A stretch of 64,000 nt of DNA from Hofstenia miamia (Eukaryota > Xenacoelomorpha > Acoela), in the NCBI GenBank assembly GCA_004352715.1, contig SCFE01000022.1:130986-194985 (forward strand), read 5' to 3'. This document shows positions 1 to 11,409 of this stretch, piece after piece; within the stretch, counting starts at the first letter, position 1, and the number at the start of each line of letters is the position of its first letter. The notes beneath the pieces were generated by a model that was given only the letters and a program-made list of their open reading frames with translations, had not been told where the DNA came from and did not search any database. The translations under genes and the position numbers were made by a program.

Positions 1-78
1 TTGATCCCCATTTGATTTGTCAGAAGCATTGCAATCACATTCTTTGTCATAGTCATCAGGAGCATCATATGTAGCAAA
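1..78 (-). pseudogene. Exon fragment of SH2-adaptor paralogue (YDAP exon), cut by window edge
   Basis: On the minus strand a tttag acceptor opens an acidic frame FATYDAPDDYDKECDCN, which runs off the window start. It is nearly identical to the exon at 16615-16707 and related to the YNAP exon of the intact gene at 31824-31916. YDAP is a YxxP-type site of the kind that binds SH2 domains when phosphorylated (family knowledge). It lies directly downstream of a rearranged exon pair (297-377, 213-243), so this is probably a decayed or shuffled gene copy, not part of an expressed gene. Confidence 0.5.
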
Positions 79-212
79 CTAAAACACTTGATTTTTTAAT
101 AATGTTTAAATCTAATAATATTGAAATTAACACTAGTCAGCACAAGTAAGTTAAAATGTATTTCCAGGGAAATAAAAATAAGGATGTCTAAGTAGTTCAA
201 ATTTAAGAAAAA

Positions 213-243
213 AATTCTTATAAAACCAAGGATGTCTGGATAC
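213..243 (-). pseudogene. Broken SH2-start exon (paralogue)
   Basis: After a tttttttag acceptor the minus strand reads VSRHPWFYKN, matching the start of the SH2 exon at 31710-31781 (VTKHPWFYKK). Similarity stops after about 30 bases. The sequence then continues as the intron that lies upstream of the YDAP exon in the 16.7 kb copy, so a recombination joint sits near 212. The SH2 domain cannot be completed here. Confidence 0.5.
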
Positions 244-296
244 CTAAAAAAAGTTTTTACACAACCTATTATTTAAACACTAATGGCACAACTCAC

Positions 297-377
297 ATCT
301 TGACCATCATTTGATTCAACAGAAGCAATGTAGACACATTCTTCATCATCATCAGCAGGAGCATTGTAGAGTTCATG
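297..377 (-). pseudogene. YNAP acidic exon of SH2-adaptor paralogue
   Basis: Minus-strand exon with ttttag acceptor at 378-379 and gtgagt donor, 27 codons in phase 0, starting HELYNAPADDDEECVYIAS. It matches the intact exon at 31824-31916 at most positions. In the intact gene and in the 16.6 kb copy the donor is 12 nt further downstream. Here that site has become ATTAGT and an upstream gtgagt is available instead. The reading frame is open, but the following SH2 exon is broken, so a functional product is unlikely. Confidence 0.5.
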
Positions 378-2400
378 CTAAAATAATGGTAAAAGCTATA
401 AACAACCAAATTTATGCATAGACAAATTTTATCTACTACATGTATAAGCTTGCAGATTCAAAAAAAGTTTGAAATGTGTTCTATGCAAATATTCTTGAAC
501 TAAATTAATGCTAAGTCAGCACAAAAAACATTCAAATATAAATCATCAAAGCAGAAGAAATTTAAAAAAGGGCTTTTTAAACAATAAGATTCAAACAATA
601 TATTTGCTAAGAAAACTGCAATTTTAGAACTACAAGCTAAAAATGCATGCATAATATATAACAATAGTAAATGTTTATGTCTATGCATGTGATGAGATCA
701 GTGTAAAAATGGTAAATGTGCTGAGAACAGGCTTGTTCATTGGAATTGGATTTTTATGTTAATAAATGTATAGAAACTTCCAATATGGCAATTTATTATA
801 ACATAGTTTTCTTAATAATTCCTCATACTATTACAATAATCACATTGGATATGGGTTGATTATACTAGTGCTCTGTATCTCAGGATATTTTTGCTTTATT
901 CACACACTATTTCAGATTTCATAAACTGCAGAAAATCTGCATGGATCTATTATTTTTTGCACACCCTTGCCTGTGAAATCATATATGATAATATGTGTAT
1001 CTTTTAAACTACAATGTCTGTCATGGAGCTCTTCTAAATTTATATTAAAGGACATTGTTTGAGTCTAATATTGAAAAGTTAAATTTTAACACTTTCTAAT
1101 TAGTTATTTTGATCTTTATTTTTTTAAACTAATTATTATTTATATTACAGACAATGTAATAAGTAATTATAACTTAATTGATTAAAAATGCAATGGATCC
1201 TATGATATTTTTTCTATTTTACATAGTAAAATTCATGTAAGATGTTTATTATTTGGGTGATAATTCCCCTAATTTTTCTATGGAATGTTGTCTGATTATA
1301 TATTGAACAATATTAGAAATTCTCTGATTGTGTAATGATGCAATACATATTTGGAAACATCTGTTTCTGTTTGTTACATATTCAATTGAGGCGTTTCCTT
1401 CCATTCAAACAATTGTGTATTCTTGTAACAAAGGAGCAAAAAACATTTACTATTACAGACAATGATTACAAATGTTTAATAAATACAACACTTGATATGA
1501 TGCCTGCCAGTCAAAAAAGAACTTATCTATAAATGGTTTCTGCATTTAACACACATTGCAAAATACAATTTGATCTCCAAGAGCCTCCCCACCAATATCC
1601 TAACAAGAAATATTGATGAAATTCTGCAAACTACAAAAACATATTTAATACAAAATTGGTGACCAGTGCTTCTTTATCAGCATTATCCCCAGGAAGACTC
1701 TAAATTCACTGATATAAAAACTGCTCTTTATAAAATATCAAAAATGAAAGAAGAGATCATATATATATGTGATAATTCTTATATTTCTTTGCATATTAAA
1801 CTTTATAAAATCACATATCTTCTTCCTGGCATTCAACAGTGCAATGTCCCTCTGAGATGCCTAAGCAATATCATATTTAAAAAAAATTATTATTTTAGTG
1901 AATTTAACACACTTATTTAGATATCATTTGTGAATAAATTATATTATGCTTCTTTAGATAATAAGAGAGAAATAATTATGTGATATCTAATTCTTGTATT
2001 AGTATTAAATTGCAAAAGAGGGAAAACAAAGTTAATGTTTAATTTATTTGTTATTTGTTTACACTGGAATCATTACATGAAATAATCAAACTCAATTTTC
2101 AGCATGATAGAGTTCTGTGTATAGTGTTATTTAAATTAACCACAGACGTCATGTAGAGAGATGCACTAGAGTAATTCATCCACTAACACTGCACCAGGTC
2201 AGTGTGAAGCCTTGTGGTCAGCAGCACTTGAGAAACCTAAATACAATTGTGTTAGTCACTGGCATTACTTGTGAATTCATCATAGATATATTCAGTAATA
2301 TGGAATACTAACAGTTTAGGGATTGTTACTACTGATGAAAGGAATGCTGAAATAGTTACTGACAAGGATAGTAAATTATAATGGAAATAACCCAAATATT
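378..2400. other. No gene seen; intron-like and AT-rich sequence
   Basis: Bases 378 to about 960 are a copy of intron sequence also present at 16800-17200 and 31920-32230. From about 960 to 2400 the sequence is AT-rich with only short ORFs that resemble nothing I recognise. Confidence 0.5.
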
Positions 2401-2607
2401 GTTGAGAGTACAGATTTCACATGGCAACCATGACATGCTTAGGAGGAACAGATGGAAAACAGAAATGCTATGATTACAGGAAAATGGACACAGGAAAATA
2501 CTCCTGCAAAATCAGTGATGATGAAGAATAAACAGAAAGATTCTTTAGTTGAAACAAATGCAGGATTAAAGGCATTCTTGTTATCACCAAAATAAAAAGC
2601 ATACAGT

Positions 2608-2808
2608 GTGACAGGGAGTAAATGTAAAGTAAAAGAGAAGGATGTTAAATGTTATGGTTGTGGACAAAAGGGACATAAGAAACCAGACTGCCTGAAACAA
2701 ATAAACATAATTGGAGACAAAGAGGCTTATTATGATGAAGAGGATGTATTGCAGACAGAAGACGAAATTGAAGAAGCATTGCCAACTGACAAGGGGTTGG
2801 AAAACTAA
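2608..2808 (+). pseudogene. gag: Gag nucleocapsid fragment with CCHC zinc knuckle
   Basis: The frame contains a perfect CX2CX4HX4C knuckle (CYGCGQKGHKKPDC, 2650-2691) followed by an acidic tail. The knuckle and tail align with the minus-strand element's KCQMCDNERHMKRC region (45839-45878). In-frame gag-like sequence can be followed upstream to about 2430, but the capsid and matrix regions are gone. This domain normally packages the element RNA. The coding sequence is interrupted 86 bases downstream by the MITE at 2894. Confidence 0.8.
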
Positions 2809-2885
2809 GCAGAACACTGACTCATGAAACTGTGCCTTAATAATGATCCTGACAAACCTTGACATGATGAACACGATAATGATAG

Positions 2886-2893
2886 CTATCAAT
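2886..2893. repeat. Left target-site duplication of the hAT-like MITE
   Basis: Direct repeat ctatcaat, matched at 4177-4184. The shared stretch is 10 bp if the next two bases (gg) are counted. The 8-bp reading gives equal-length terminal arms. Confidence 0.7.
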
Positions 2894-4176
2894 GGTGTGC
2901 TATAATTTGTTCCAACGTAAAATGTTCCAATTTGTCCCTTTAACGTAAATTTGTGGACATTTCATAATAATGCAAAATTAATAATGGTTATAAATTAGAT
3001 ATTGACGTTTCTGAGAAAATTGGTTTTGCAATTTAGATCGAGAAAAATCGTATTGAGAGTTGCTACTGCTAATTTAACGAAAGTTCTCTGTTAGCTGATT
3101 TAGATTTACAATGTTAGCGATCGAAAATAACAAACAATCAAAGAAATTTAATATATAATGCACTGAAAAGCTACATTTCATAGTTAGTCATTTTAATTTC
3201 AATGGTTATCTTCTAATTGTTTTATTATGGAATCGAATTCAAATTTTTGGTGTATGAATGAACACTACTACTTAAATTATGTCTTGTAGAGTATCGTAAT
3301 TGATTGCAAGCTGATGGCAGCAAATGCATCCATCCTAGTGTGTATCCTTGAAGAACCTTATATGGTTTTTCATTGACGTATGCTCGGACTTAATTGTATT
3401 TCAACATTAAAAGGTAAATTTTCTGTTAATTGACATTTTATTGATAAAATAGCATGTAGAATGCAAACGAATATTAATATCATACAACAGTTTGCGGTGT
3501 TCGAAATATTTAATCTCAACTGTGAATAAGCTAGATTTGTGGTTAAAAATTATTGGATAAATATTGAAAATCACGAAAATGGCGCTAGTAAACCAATTTT
3601 GTCTATAACATTATTTCGCTATACTTGTTAATATGAATTTAAAAAATTTTTTCTTACATGTAATGCAAACAAACAGTAACTAAAAAAATATATTTACAGC
3701 GTTTGTAACATCTGAATCATTTAATGTTTACGGAGATTCGGTAGGAGTCTGACCTACTATTTCCATACATAAGTATGGCTGTGTTATTTACACTACGAAT
3801 CTTCAAGTAAATAAATAAATAATAAAATTGAAATTCAAATTGAATATTGACAATACAATAAACCGTAACTGCTACTAAAAGACTATTTATCAATAATGGA
3901 CGTTAACGTAGATGCTATTTAAGTTACAATATATTTCAAGTTTATTACCACAAACAGTATAGATTACTAAACAAAAATAACACAATGGTTCACGAAAGGT
4001 CTAACAAATTTATTATCAACGTGCAATTTAATGCTAAATTAATCCCATTCTCAGAATCTTCAATTCAATATCCAATTTACCACATTGGTTAATTTTGCCT
4101 TAATATTAAATGTCTATAAATGTGAATTAAAGGGACATTTTGGAACATTTTACGTTGGAACAAATTAAGTGATGCC
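2894..4176. mobile_element. hAT-like MITE nested in the Gypsy element
   Basis: Long terminal inverted repeats: the arm ATTTGTTCCAACGTAAAATG near the left end recurs inverted at the right end, and similarity extends over roughly 80 bp. The flanks carry an 8-bp direct repeat ctatcaat (2886-2893 and 4177-4184) that fits the hAT target pattern nTnnnnAn. Removing the element plus one repeat restores the protease frame (A-I-N-G-V-M before the active site), as in the minus-strand relative. No coding frame is seen inside. The terminal bases are poorly conserved between the two ends, so superfamily assignment rests mainly on the 8-bp duplication. Confidence 0.75.
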
Positions 4177-4184
4177 CTATCAAT

Positions 4185-4610
4185 GGAGTAATGACGAAAG
4201 CAACAATTGACACTGGAGCAGCTACATCTATAATTACCAATGAATGCTCCATGAAGTTGGGATTCAAATGGGAGGATTTGAATAATTGCAATAAGAGATA
4301 AATCAACGCATCAGGAGATTATATCGATACAAAAGGAATGATAAAAACAGCACATTTGAACAACCTTTGGTGGTGGTGGATACACACAATAATTCACTGC
4401 CATACACACAATAATTCGCTACCATACAAAGTTATATTAGGCAATGACTTTTTGACTAAAAATGGATGTGTTATTAATTATGCTAATAGAACCATAAAGG
4501 TAAAAAAAGAAGAGATAGAAATTGAGGAAGAACAAAAGAAGCAGAAAACAATTACATTCCAACTGCAAGAAGACATCCACCTTCAACAATCAAGACGGAA
4601 GACACTATAA
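4185..4610 (+). pseudogene. Retropepsin-like aspartic protease of Gypsy copy 1
   Basis: The active-site block reads ATIDTGAATSIIT (DTGA at 4209-4220). After a frame break, the C-terminal flap and strand motif VILGNDFLTKNGCVINY appears, matching the ILGxDFL signature of retroelement proteases. This enzyme cleaves Gag-Pol. A stop after about 40 codons and a duplicated CACAATAATTC stretch near 4390-4420 break the frame. The minus-strand relative has VGNDFL at the same place, but its DTGA has decayed. Confidence 0.75.
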
Positions 4611-4963
4611 CAGCTGACATAATGCTTTATGACAACAAAGGCATCAACACCAAATGAGTATTGATGCCATCCAGTGTCTGCACAATAAAACATGGAAAGG
4701 GAAGAATACCAATTCTCAATGCTTTGAACCAGAATGTCAATTTGAAAAAATCTCAAATAAGAATATATGGGAAGTACATCAAAACCAACATCAGACTCAT
4801 TTGGAAGGCAATTGGAGATGACAATGGAGTGAGTAATTTGCATGGTCAATTCAAGGACTTGCAAAGGAAAGCAGATAGTACTCCACAAGGCCGACTCAAG
4901 GGCAAGTGGACAAACACCATCAAAGTCACGAGTACTCCCAAAAGCTGACTCAAGGGCATTGGG

Positions 4964-5932
4964 ATGAAAGCAGAAGAAGAAGATACATACAGAACAGCTG
5001 AAATAAACGACAAAGACTACCAACTTCTAGAAGAATGGGAGATTATACAACTAAGGACACTGCTAGAAAAACACAAACACATATTCAACTATGGAGAAAT
5101 AAGTGTAGGACAGGCAGTAGGCAAAAAGCATAAAATTGTCACAACAACAGACAAACCAATCAAGCTACCAGTTAGAAGGGTGCCAGAGCAGCTGAAAGAC
5201 AAATACAATCACATACTGGAGGAATTAATTGATATCAAAATCATTGGCCCAAGTGAGAGCCCATATGCAGCACCAACTGTGTTCATAAAACAAGGAAGCA
5301 AGTATCGCCTATGCATTGATTTTCGTAAACTCAATGAAGTGACAAAAAAGGACTCATACCCCTTACCACGAATAGAGGACATGCTCTACAAAGCCAGTAA
5401 ACACAAATATTTTACAACACTGGATTTATGCAAGGCCTACTGGCAAGTAAATATGGAAGAGAGTGACATTGAGAAGACAGCATTTATAACCCCATATGGG
5501 CTATACAAATGGATATATATGGTGTTTGGACTCTGTAATGCACCAGCAACGTTTCAGAGGTATATAACCAAGGTATTAAAGAAAAAGACACACAGAATGG
5601 AAGAGGGAGTTGACGCCTATATAGATGACATGATAGTCACAAGTGATACAGTCCAAGAACACCTGGAAAAATTGGAAAGGACATTAATGATTCTAGAAAA
5701 TGCGGGACTCCGGATTAATGGAAATAAGTGCGATATCCTGAAAGAGAAAATAGTGTTCCTCAGAAGAATGATAGAGAAAGGCAGAATATGCATGAAGGAC
5801 AACGCCAGAGAAATGATCCGAAAAATAGAAAAACCAAACAACAAAAAAGATATACAGAGAATTATGGGATTCTTCAATTATTATGGAACCTTTATTCCAA
5901 ATATAGCTGGAAAAACGGTGAAGATGACCTGA
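4964..5932 (+). pseudogene. pol: Reverse transcriptase, pol copy 1 (Ty3/Gypsy type)
   Basis: RT motifs in order: YRLCIDFRKLN, TTLDLCKAYWQV (motif A with catalytic Asp), FGLCNAPATFQRY (motif B) and AYIDDMIVTS (motif C, YIDD intact). The frame ends at a TGA at 5930-5932 within the thumb/connection, and the same protein continues immediately as RNase H. The preceding spacer has two copies of the family repeat (ccgactcaagggc at about 4891, ctgactcaagggc at about 4944). Catalytic residues of RT itself are present, but the polyprotein is interrupted on both sides. Confidence 0.9.
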
Positions 5933-6516
5933 TTGATGAGAAAGTCAGTACCATTTATATGGACCTGGCAAGAGCAAGAGGAACTTGACAACATCAAAGA
6001 GGAACTTGCGAAACTGCCCTCCCTCAACACACCAGACTACAATGAGAAATTCATATTGGATTGCGACGTAAGTAAGGTGGCAATTGGAGCAACATTGGGA
6101 CAGATAAGGAATGGAAAGGAGGTACCCATCCAGTTTTTTAGCCGCAAACTGAGGGCAAGCAAGGAGAACTATGGTTCCACCAAGGTGGAAATGCTGGCAT
6201 TAATTGAGAGTATCAAGAAATTTTGACATTTCCTTATAGGAAGAGAATTTAGAGTACAAACGACAACAGTGGATTGGCCTGGCTGAAGAAGTTCTCTGGG
6301 GATAAGTCTGGAATAGTATCGCAGGTGATTGAATACCTAAACAAGTTCACATTTACAATTGAACACAGGAAAGGCATGTTGCACAACAACGCGGATTTCT
6401 GGACATCATTCCCAGAATACCAAAGAGACGCAGCAAAAACAGATGGAGGAAAGAAACAATTTTCAGTTCCTGCCACATATGGAATACAAGGAATTACCAG
6501 AGATAAATGTGTATAA
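5933..6516 (+). pseudogene. pol: RNase H, pol copy 1
   Basis: Continues the RT polyprotein: FILDCDVSKVAIGATLGQ (first catalytic Asp), FFSRKL, YGSTKVEMLALIESIKKF (Glu), then a TGA at 6224-6226 and a frame shift. The C-terminal part has FTIEHRKGMLHNNADFW, the IEHRKGxxHxNAD signature of Gypsy RNase H. This domain degrades template RNA during reverse transcription. Confidence 0.85.
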
Positions 6517-7310
6517 AAAAGGCCAAGTGGTACTACTGATACTCATAAGAGAGGATATAACAGAACAAGAGATAGTGGACAAACAAAAAGACGATATAAT
6601 CCTAGGTGAGATTATTAAAAAGATTAGAGAGCCTTGAACTACACTATCTAAAATAACAGCAGGATACTATGACTGCTACAAATGGAAGATCAACAGGAAC
6701 ATACTACTATACATCGAAGCTAGGAATAACCGAATCACAATACCCAACTACTTCAAGAGGGAATTGATACTGAAGACACACGAGAAGGGTCACCTAGGAA
6801 TAACACAGACGGAGAAAACGTTCAACGCATGATTCATAACAACAGCCATCAGGAAAGTCGTGGAAGACATCAACAACTGCACAACATGCCTTCTAAACAA
6901 CAAACAACACTTCCTGACACAGCAAGCACTGCTAGAAAAAATTAACACAACTCAACCTAATGAAATAGTCCATATAGATCTGGAGATGCTATCAAAGGAC
7001 GCCGAAGGCTATCAGTACTTACTGGTAATGGTGGACAACTTTACCAAATATGCAAGGATGGTCCTGATGCGAAAAACATGGCGGAAACCACAGCTGAGAT
7101 AGTCATCTTAAAAGAGTGGATACTGAGATTGGGACTAATGGAAATGATCATAACAGATAAAGGGCCTCAATTCAAAAGTGGACTTTTCCAAGAAATGGCA
7201 AAGCTCCTAGAAATCGCAAGCAAATGAACAACTGCCTATCATCTGCAGGCCAACAGAGCAGTGGAACAACTCAATCAAACATTAATTAAGCTAATCAGAG
7301 TAGCAACAAC
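6517..7310 (+). pseudogene. pol: Integrase, pol copy 1 (truncated by duplication joint)
   Basis: Zinc-binding H-H and CX2C residues are readable (EKGHLGITQ and NNCTTCLLNNK). The core has IVHIDLEML with the first catalytic Asp and ITDKGPQF with the second. Several stops and a frame shift near 7080 are present. The domain ends abruptly around 7310, where the sequence jumps back to RT (LNEVTKKDSYPLP), marking an internal duplication. Confidence 0.8.
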
Positions 7311-8118
7311 ACTGAACGAAGTGACAAAAAAGGACTCATATCCCTTACCACGAATAGAGGACATGCTCTACGAAGCCAGTAAACACAAATACTTCACAAC
7401 ACTGGATTTATGCAAGGCCTACTGGCAAGTAAAAATGGAAGAGAGTGACATCGAGAAGACAGCATTTATAATCCCATATGGGCTATTCAAATGGATATAT
7501 ATGGCGTTTGGACTCTGTAACACACCAGCAACCTTTCAGAGGTACATAATGAAGATGTTAAAAAATAAGACACACAGAATGGAGGAAGCAGTCGACGCCT
7601 ATATAGATGATATCATAGTCACAAGCAACACAGTCCAAGAACATCTGGAAAGACTGGAAAGAACGTTAGCAATCTTAGAAAATGCGGGACTTCGTATTAA
7701 TGGGAATAAGTGCAACATTTTCCTTGGGAGAATGATAGAGAAGGGAAGAATATGCATGAAGGACAACACTAGAGAAATGATCCAAAAGATAGAAAAACTG
7801 AACAATAAAAAAGACATACAGAGAATCATGGGATTCTTCAACTATTATGGAACTTTTATTCTGAATATAGCTGGTAAAATGGCAAAGATGACCAAACTAA
7901 TGAGGAAATCAGTGCCATTTGTATGGACTTGGCAGGAGCAGGAAGAACTAGACAACATCAAAGAAGAACTAGCAAAACTGCCCTCCCTCAATACACCAGA
8001 CTACAACAAGAAATTCATATTGGATTGCGACGTGAGTAAGGTGGCAATTGGAGCAACATTGGGACAGATAATGAATGGAAAGGAGGTACCCAAGCGAGGA
8101 AAACTATGGCTCCACTAA
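7311..8118 (+). pseudogene. pol: Reverse transcriptase and start of RNase H, pol copy 2
   Basis: A second RT begins mid-domain at NEVTKKDSYPLP without the N-terminal fingers, fused in frame to the truncated integrase upstream. TTLDLCKAYWQV, FGLCNTPATFQRY and AYIDDIIVTS are intact. Compared with pol copy 1 there is a small deletion before FLGRMIEKG, and the RNase H start (FILDCDVSKVAIG) is cut by a shift after KEVPK. Divergence from copy 1 is visible every few codons, so this duplication is older than the one at 9748. Confidence 0.85.
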
Positions 8119-8659
8119 GGTGGAAATGATGGCATTAATTGAGAGTATTAAGAAATTTTGACACTTCCTTATCAGCAGAGAATTTAGAGTATGAACAGAC
8201 AACAGCAGATTGGCCTGGTTAAAGAAGTTCTCTGGGGATAAGTCTGGAATAGTATCATGGTGGATCAAATACCTAAATGAGTTCACATTTACAATTGAAC
8301 ACAGGAAAGGCATGTTGCACAACAACGCGGATTTCTGGACATCATTGCCAGAATATCAGAGAGACATAGTGAAAACAGATGGAGAAAAGATTCAATTTCA
8401 GTTCCTGCCACACACTGAGTACGAAGGACTGCCAGAGATAAACGTGGACAAGAAAGGCCAAGCAGTACTGATGAGGGAAGAGATATTTGAACAGGAAATA
8501 ATAGACAAACAAAGAGATGACATAATCCTCAGTGAAATAATAAAGAAGATCAGAGAGCCTCAGACAATGCTATCCAAAATAACAGCAAGTTATTACAAAT
8601 GTTACAAATGGAAGACTAACAAGAATGGACTACTATATGTCGAGGCTGGCAACAATTGA
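8119..8659 (+). pseudogene. pol: RNase H C-terminal part and linker, pol copy 2
   Basis: Reads AWLKKFSGDKSGIVS, FTIEHRKGMLHNNADFW and a spacer to the integrase zinc region. Equivalent to 6249-6700 of copy 1. It ends at a TGA at 8657-8659 immediately before the integrase frame. Confidence 0.75.
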
Positions 8660-8662
8660 ATC

Positions 8663-9748
8663 GTGATCCCCAATTACTTTAAGAGAGAACTAATACGGAA
8701 AATACAAGAGAAAGGCCATTTGGGAATCACACAGATGGAGAAAACATTCAATGCAAGATTCATAACAACAGCAGTAAGGAAGGTAATCGAGGATATTATT
8801 AATAAATGCACAACATGCCTCCTCAATAATAAACAACACTTTCTGACAAAAAGAGCGCCACTAGAAAAAATCATTGCAACTCAACCTAACACAATTGTCC
8901 ACATAGTTCTAGAGATGCTAACTGAGGATGCAGAAGGCTACCAATATTTACTAGTGATGGTGGATAACTTTACCAAGTATGTGAGAATGGTCCCAATGAG
9001 GAATACAATGGCAGAAACCACAGCAGAACTAGTCTTAAAAGAATGGATACTGCAACTAGGAACAATGGAAATGATCATAACAAATAAGGGGCCCCAATTC
9101 AAGATTGGACTTTTTCAGGAAATGGCAAAGATCCTGGAAATTGCAAGTGAACAAACAACCACGTACTATCCACAGGCCAACAGAGCAGTGGAGCAGCTCA
9201 ATCAAACATTGATCAAGCTAATCAGAGTAGTGATGACAAGGATAGGAGGAAGCAGATGGAGAGAGGTCATTGAAATGATTGAATATTATTATAATACCTT
9301 GGTGCATGCAATGACTGGAGTCTCACCATTTAAGGCCATGTTCAGAAGAGAAGCAGCGACCCCACTTTCAATGCAGTATACCAACTACAGTGGAAAGTTG
9401 GACAACGCATACATACAACAACTAAAAAACCAGAGAACAGAGATTCACAAAACAATGTGCCACAATATAAAAAAATCAGCAGTGAGACAGCAATGCAATT
9501 ACAATAAAAAAATCTACGGTCATGCACATAAAGTAGGGGATAAAGTATACATGTTCACACTGATTAAACTCACAGATACTAACCAAGTCCAGAAGTTGAA
9601 AACAATATGGTCCGGCCCTCACATGATAACACAAACATTACCTAACAATGAATATATGCTAGACAATAATAGACTATTACATTTTCAAAACTTGAAGAGA
9701 GCAACAGCAGACATCGAAGAGATGAAGATAGACAAGAGCGCTGACTAG
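8663..9748 (+). pseudogene. pol: Integrase, pol copy 2 (long open frame, catalytic residues lost)
   Basis: An uninterrupted 361-codon frame holds the HHCC zinc region (KGHLGIT, NKCTTCLLNN), the core, and the C-terminal domain (YGHAHKVGDKVYMFTLIKL). The catalytic triad is damaged: the first Asp of HIDLE is Val (IVHIVLEML) and the second of ITDKG is Asn (ITNKGPQF). Glu in AVEQLN remains. The frame is therefore open but the enzyme would be dead. It ends at the joint where the next integrase copy begins. Confidence 0.85.
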
Positions 9749-10644
9749 AAAAAATCATTGCAACTCAACCTAACACAATTGTCCACATAGTTCTAGAGAT
9801 GCTAACTGAGGATGCAGAAGGCTACCAATATTTACTAGTGATGGTGGATAACTTTACCAAGTATGTGAGAATGGTCCCAATGAGGAATACAATGGCAGAA
9901 ACCACAGCAGAACTAGTCTTAAAAGAATGGATACTGCAACTAGGAACAATGGAAACAATCATAACAGATAAGGGGCCCCAATTAGAGAGTGGACTTTTTC
10001 AGGAAATGGTGAAACTCCTGGAAATTGCAAGTGAACAAACAACCGCGTACTATCCACAGGCCAACAGAGCAGTGGAGCAGCTCAATCGAACATTGATCAA
10101 GCTAATCAGAATGGTGATGACAAGGATAGAAGGAAGCAGATGGTGAGAGGTCATCGAAATGATTGAATATTATTATAATACCTTGGTGCATGCAATGACT
10201 GGAGTCTCACCATTTAAGGCCATGTTCAGAAGAGAAGCAGCGACCCCACTTTCAATGCAGTATACCAACTACAGTGGAAAGTTGGACAACGCATACATAC
10301 AACAACTAAAAAACCAGAGAACAGAGATTCACAAAACAATGTGCCACAATATAAAAAAATCAGCAGTGAGACAGCAATGCAATTACAATAAAAAAATCTA
10401 CGGTCATGCACATAAAGTAGGGGATAAAGTATACATGTTCACACTGATTAAACTCACAGATACTAACCAAGTCCAGAAGTTGAAAACAATATGGTCCGGC
10501 CCTCACATGATAACACAAACATTACTGAACAATGAATATATGTTAGACAACAATAGACTATTACATTTTCAAAACTTGAAGAGAGCAACAGCAGACATCG
10601 AAGAGATGAAGATAGACAAGAATGCTGAATTCAAAATATGCTGA
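9749..10644 (+). pseudogene. pol: Integrase, third partial copy
   Basis: About 880 bases repeat 8861-9740 with only a few differences, so the duplication is recent. It starts at the LEKI position of the integrase. The second catalytic Asp is present here (ITDKGPQL), the first is still Val, and a TGA at 10144-10146 splits it. The C-terminal end reads on towards the acidic pol tail. Confidence 0.85.
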
Positions 10645-10671
10645 ATTAATGGCAATGAAATTTTATACAAT

Positions 10672-10980
10672 ATGTATGACTTAGATAGCCTACATGAAGA
10701 AGAATTCGATGATGAATATACAGCAGACATCAGAGATGATGACTCAAGCCAAAGAGTGCTGCCCCAGAGGACAGCAAGAAATAAACCTATATATGACCCT
10801 GAAATATGGGATATAAATTTACTAACTGCATTTAGGAAACAAGAGGAAAATGATGCATCCCCCAATGAAGAAGAGAGTACGCAGAAACCAACAACCAGAG
10901 GAGCTCTCAGCCACAAACAGGAGAAGGAGAGTTTGAAGAAGTTCTCAAACTGGATGTTGATTCAAGAGCAGAAGGGATGA
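10672..10980 (+). pseudogene. pol: Acidic pol C-terminal tail, Gypsy copy 1
   Basis: Hydrophilic frame beginning YDLDSLHEEEFDDEY and containing RVLPQRTARNKPIYDPEI. It aligns with the integrase tail of the minus-strand element (DELDSVAEKEFQEEY, RVMPQRAVKNKNKYDPEM), so it is conserved pol sequence, not a separate gene. Function unknown. Confidence 0.7.
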
Positions 10981-11029
10981 GGACGAAGAACCGATGAACA
11001 GATGATGTAGAGTGAGAAGGCGTCCAAGT

Positions 11030-11330
11030 AGTCCCCAAGGCTGATTCAAGGGCAGGGAGACCAATGGACAAGAAGCCTCTCCAGCCAGAGATCTGCACTG
11101 CTGATTCAAGGGCACGCAGAAAACTGGTGCTCAGCAGAACTTTCCCTCCCAAAGTCCACAACACTGATTCAAGGGTGGTGAGACACAAGGAGTTGCAGGG
11201 GAAGGTGTAAGTGGTGGAAGAACCGTGGAGATACAGAAGCAATTCAAGGCTGATGTTATCTCATCTGGAACCACAACTGGTCAAGTGCTGGTAGAAGTAA
11301 CTGTGAGCTGATTCAAGGGCAAATCAGTAG
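11030..11330 (+). repeat. Spacer with repeated ctgattcaagggca motif
   Basis: The motif ctgattcaagggca, or a close variant, occurs near 11040, 11100, 11163 and 11306, with a partial copy near 11248. Two further copies lie upstream of RT (about 4891 and 4944). The corresponding spacer of the minus-strand element has a longer array of the related motif at 41540-41985, where it encodes QLKG. Confidence 0.7.
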
Positions 11331-11409
11331 AAACTATCAGCACAGATTCACAGCCCATGGACTGTGAACCCAAGCACCAGCAGATTACCATTACGGATGA
11401 CCCAGCAAC

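Noticed and set aside
1335-1920. Two plus-strand ORFs of 65 and 84 codons
   Set aside because: AT-rich, low information, no splice context or recognisable motif.
4583-5023. 146-codon frame on the minus strand
   Set aside because: Antisense of the protease-RT spacer of the Gypsy element; a shadow of the real coding strand.
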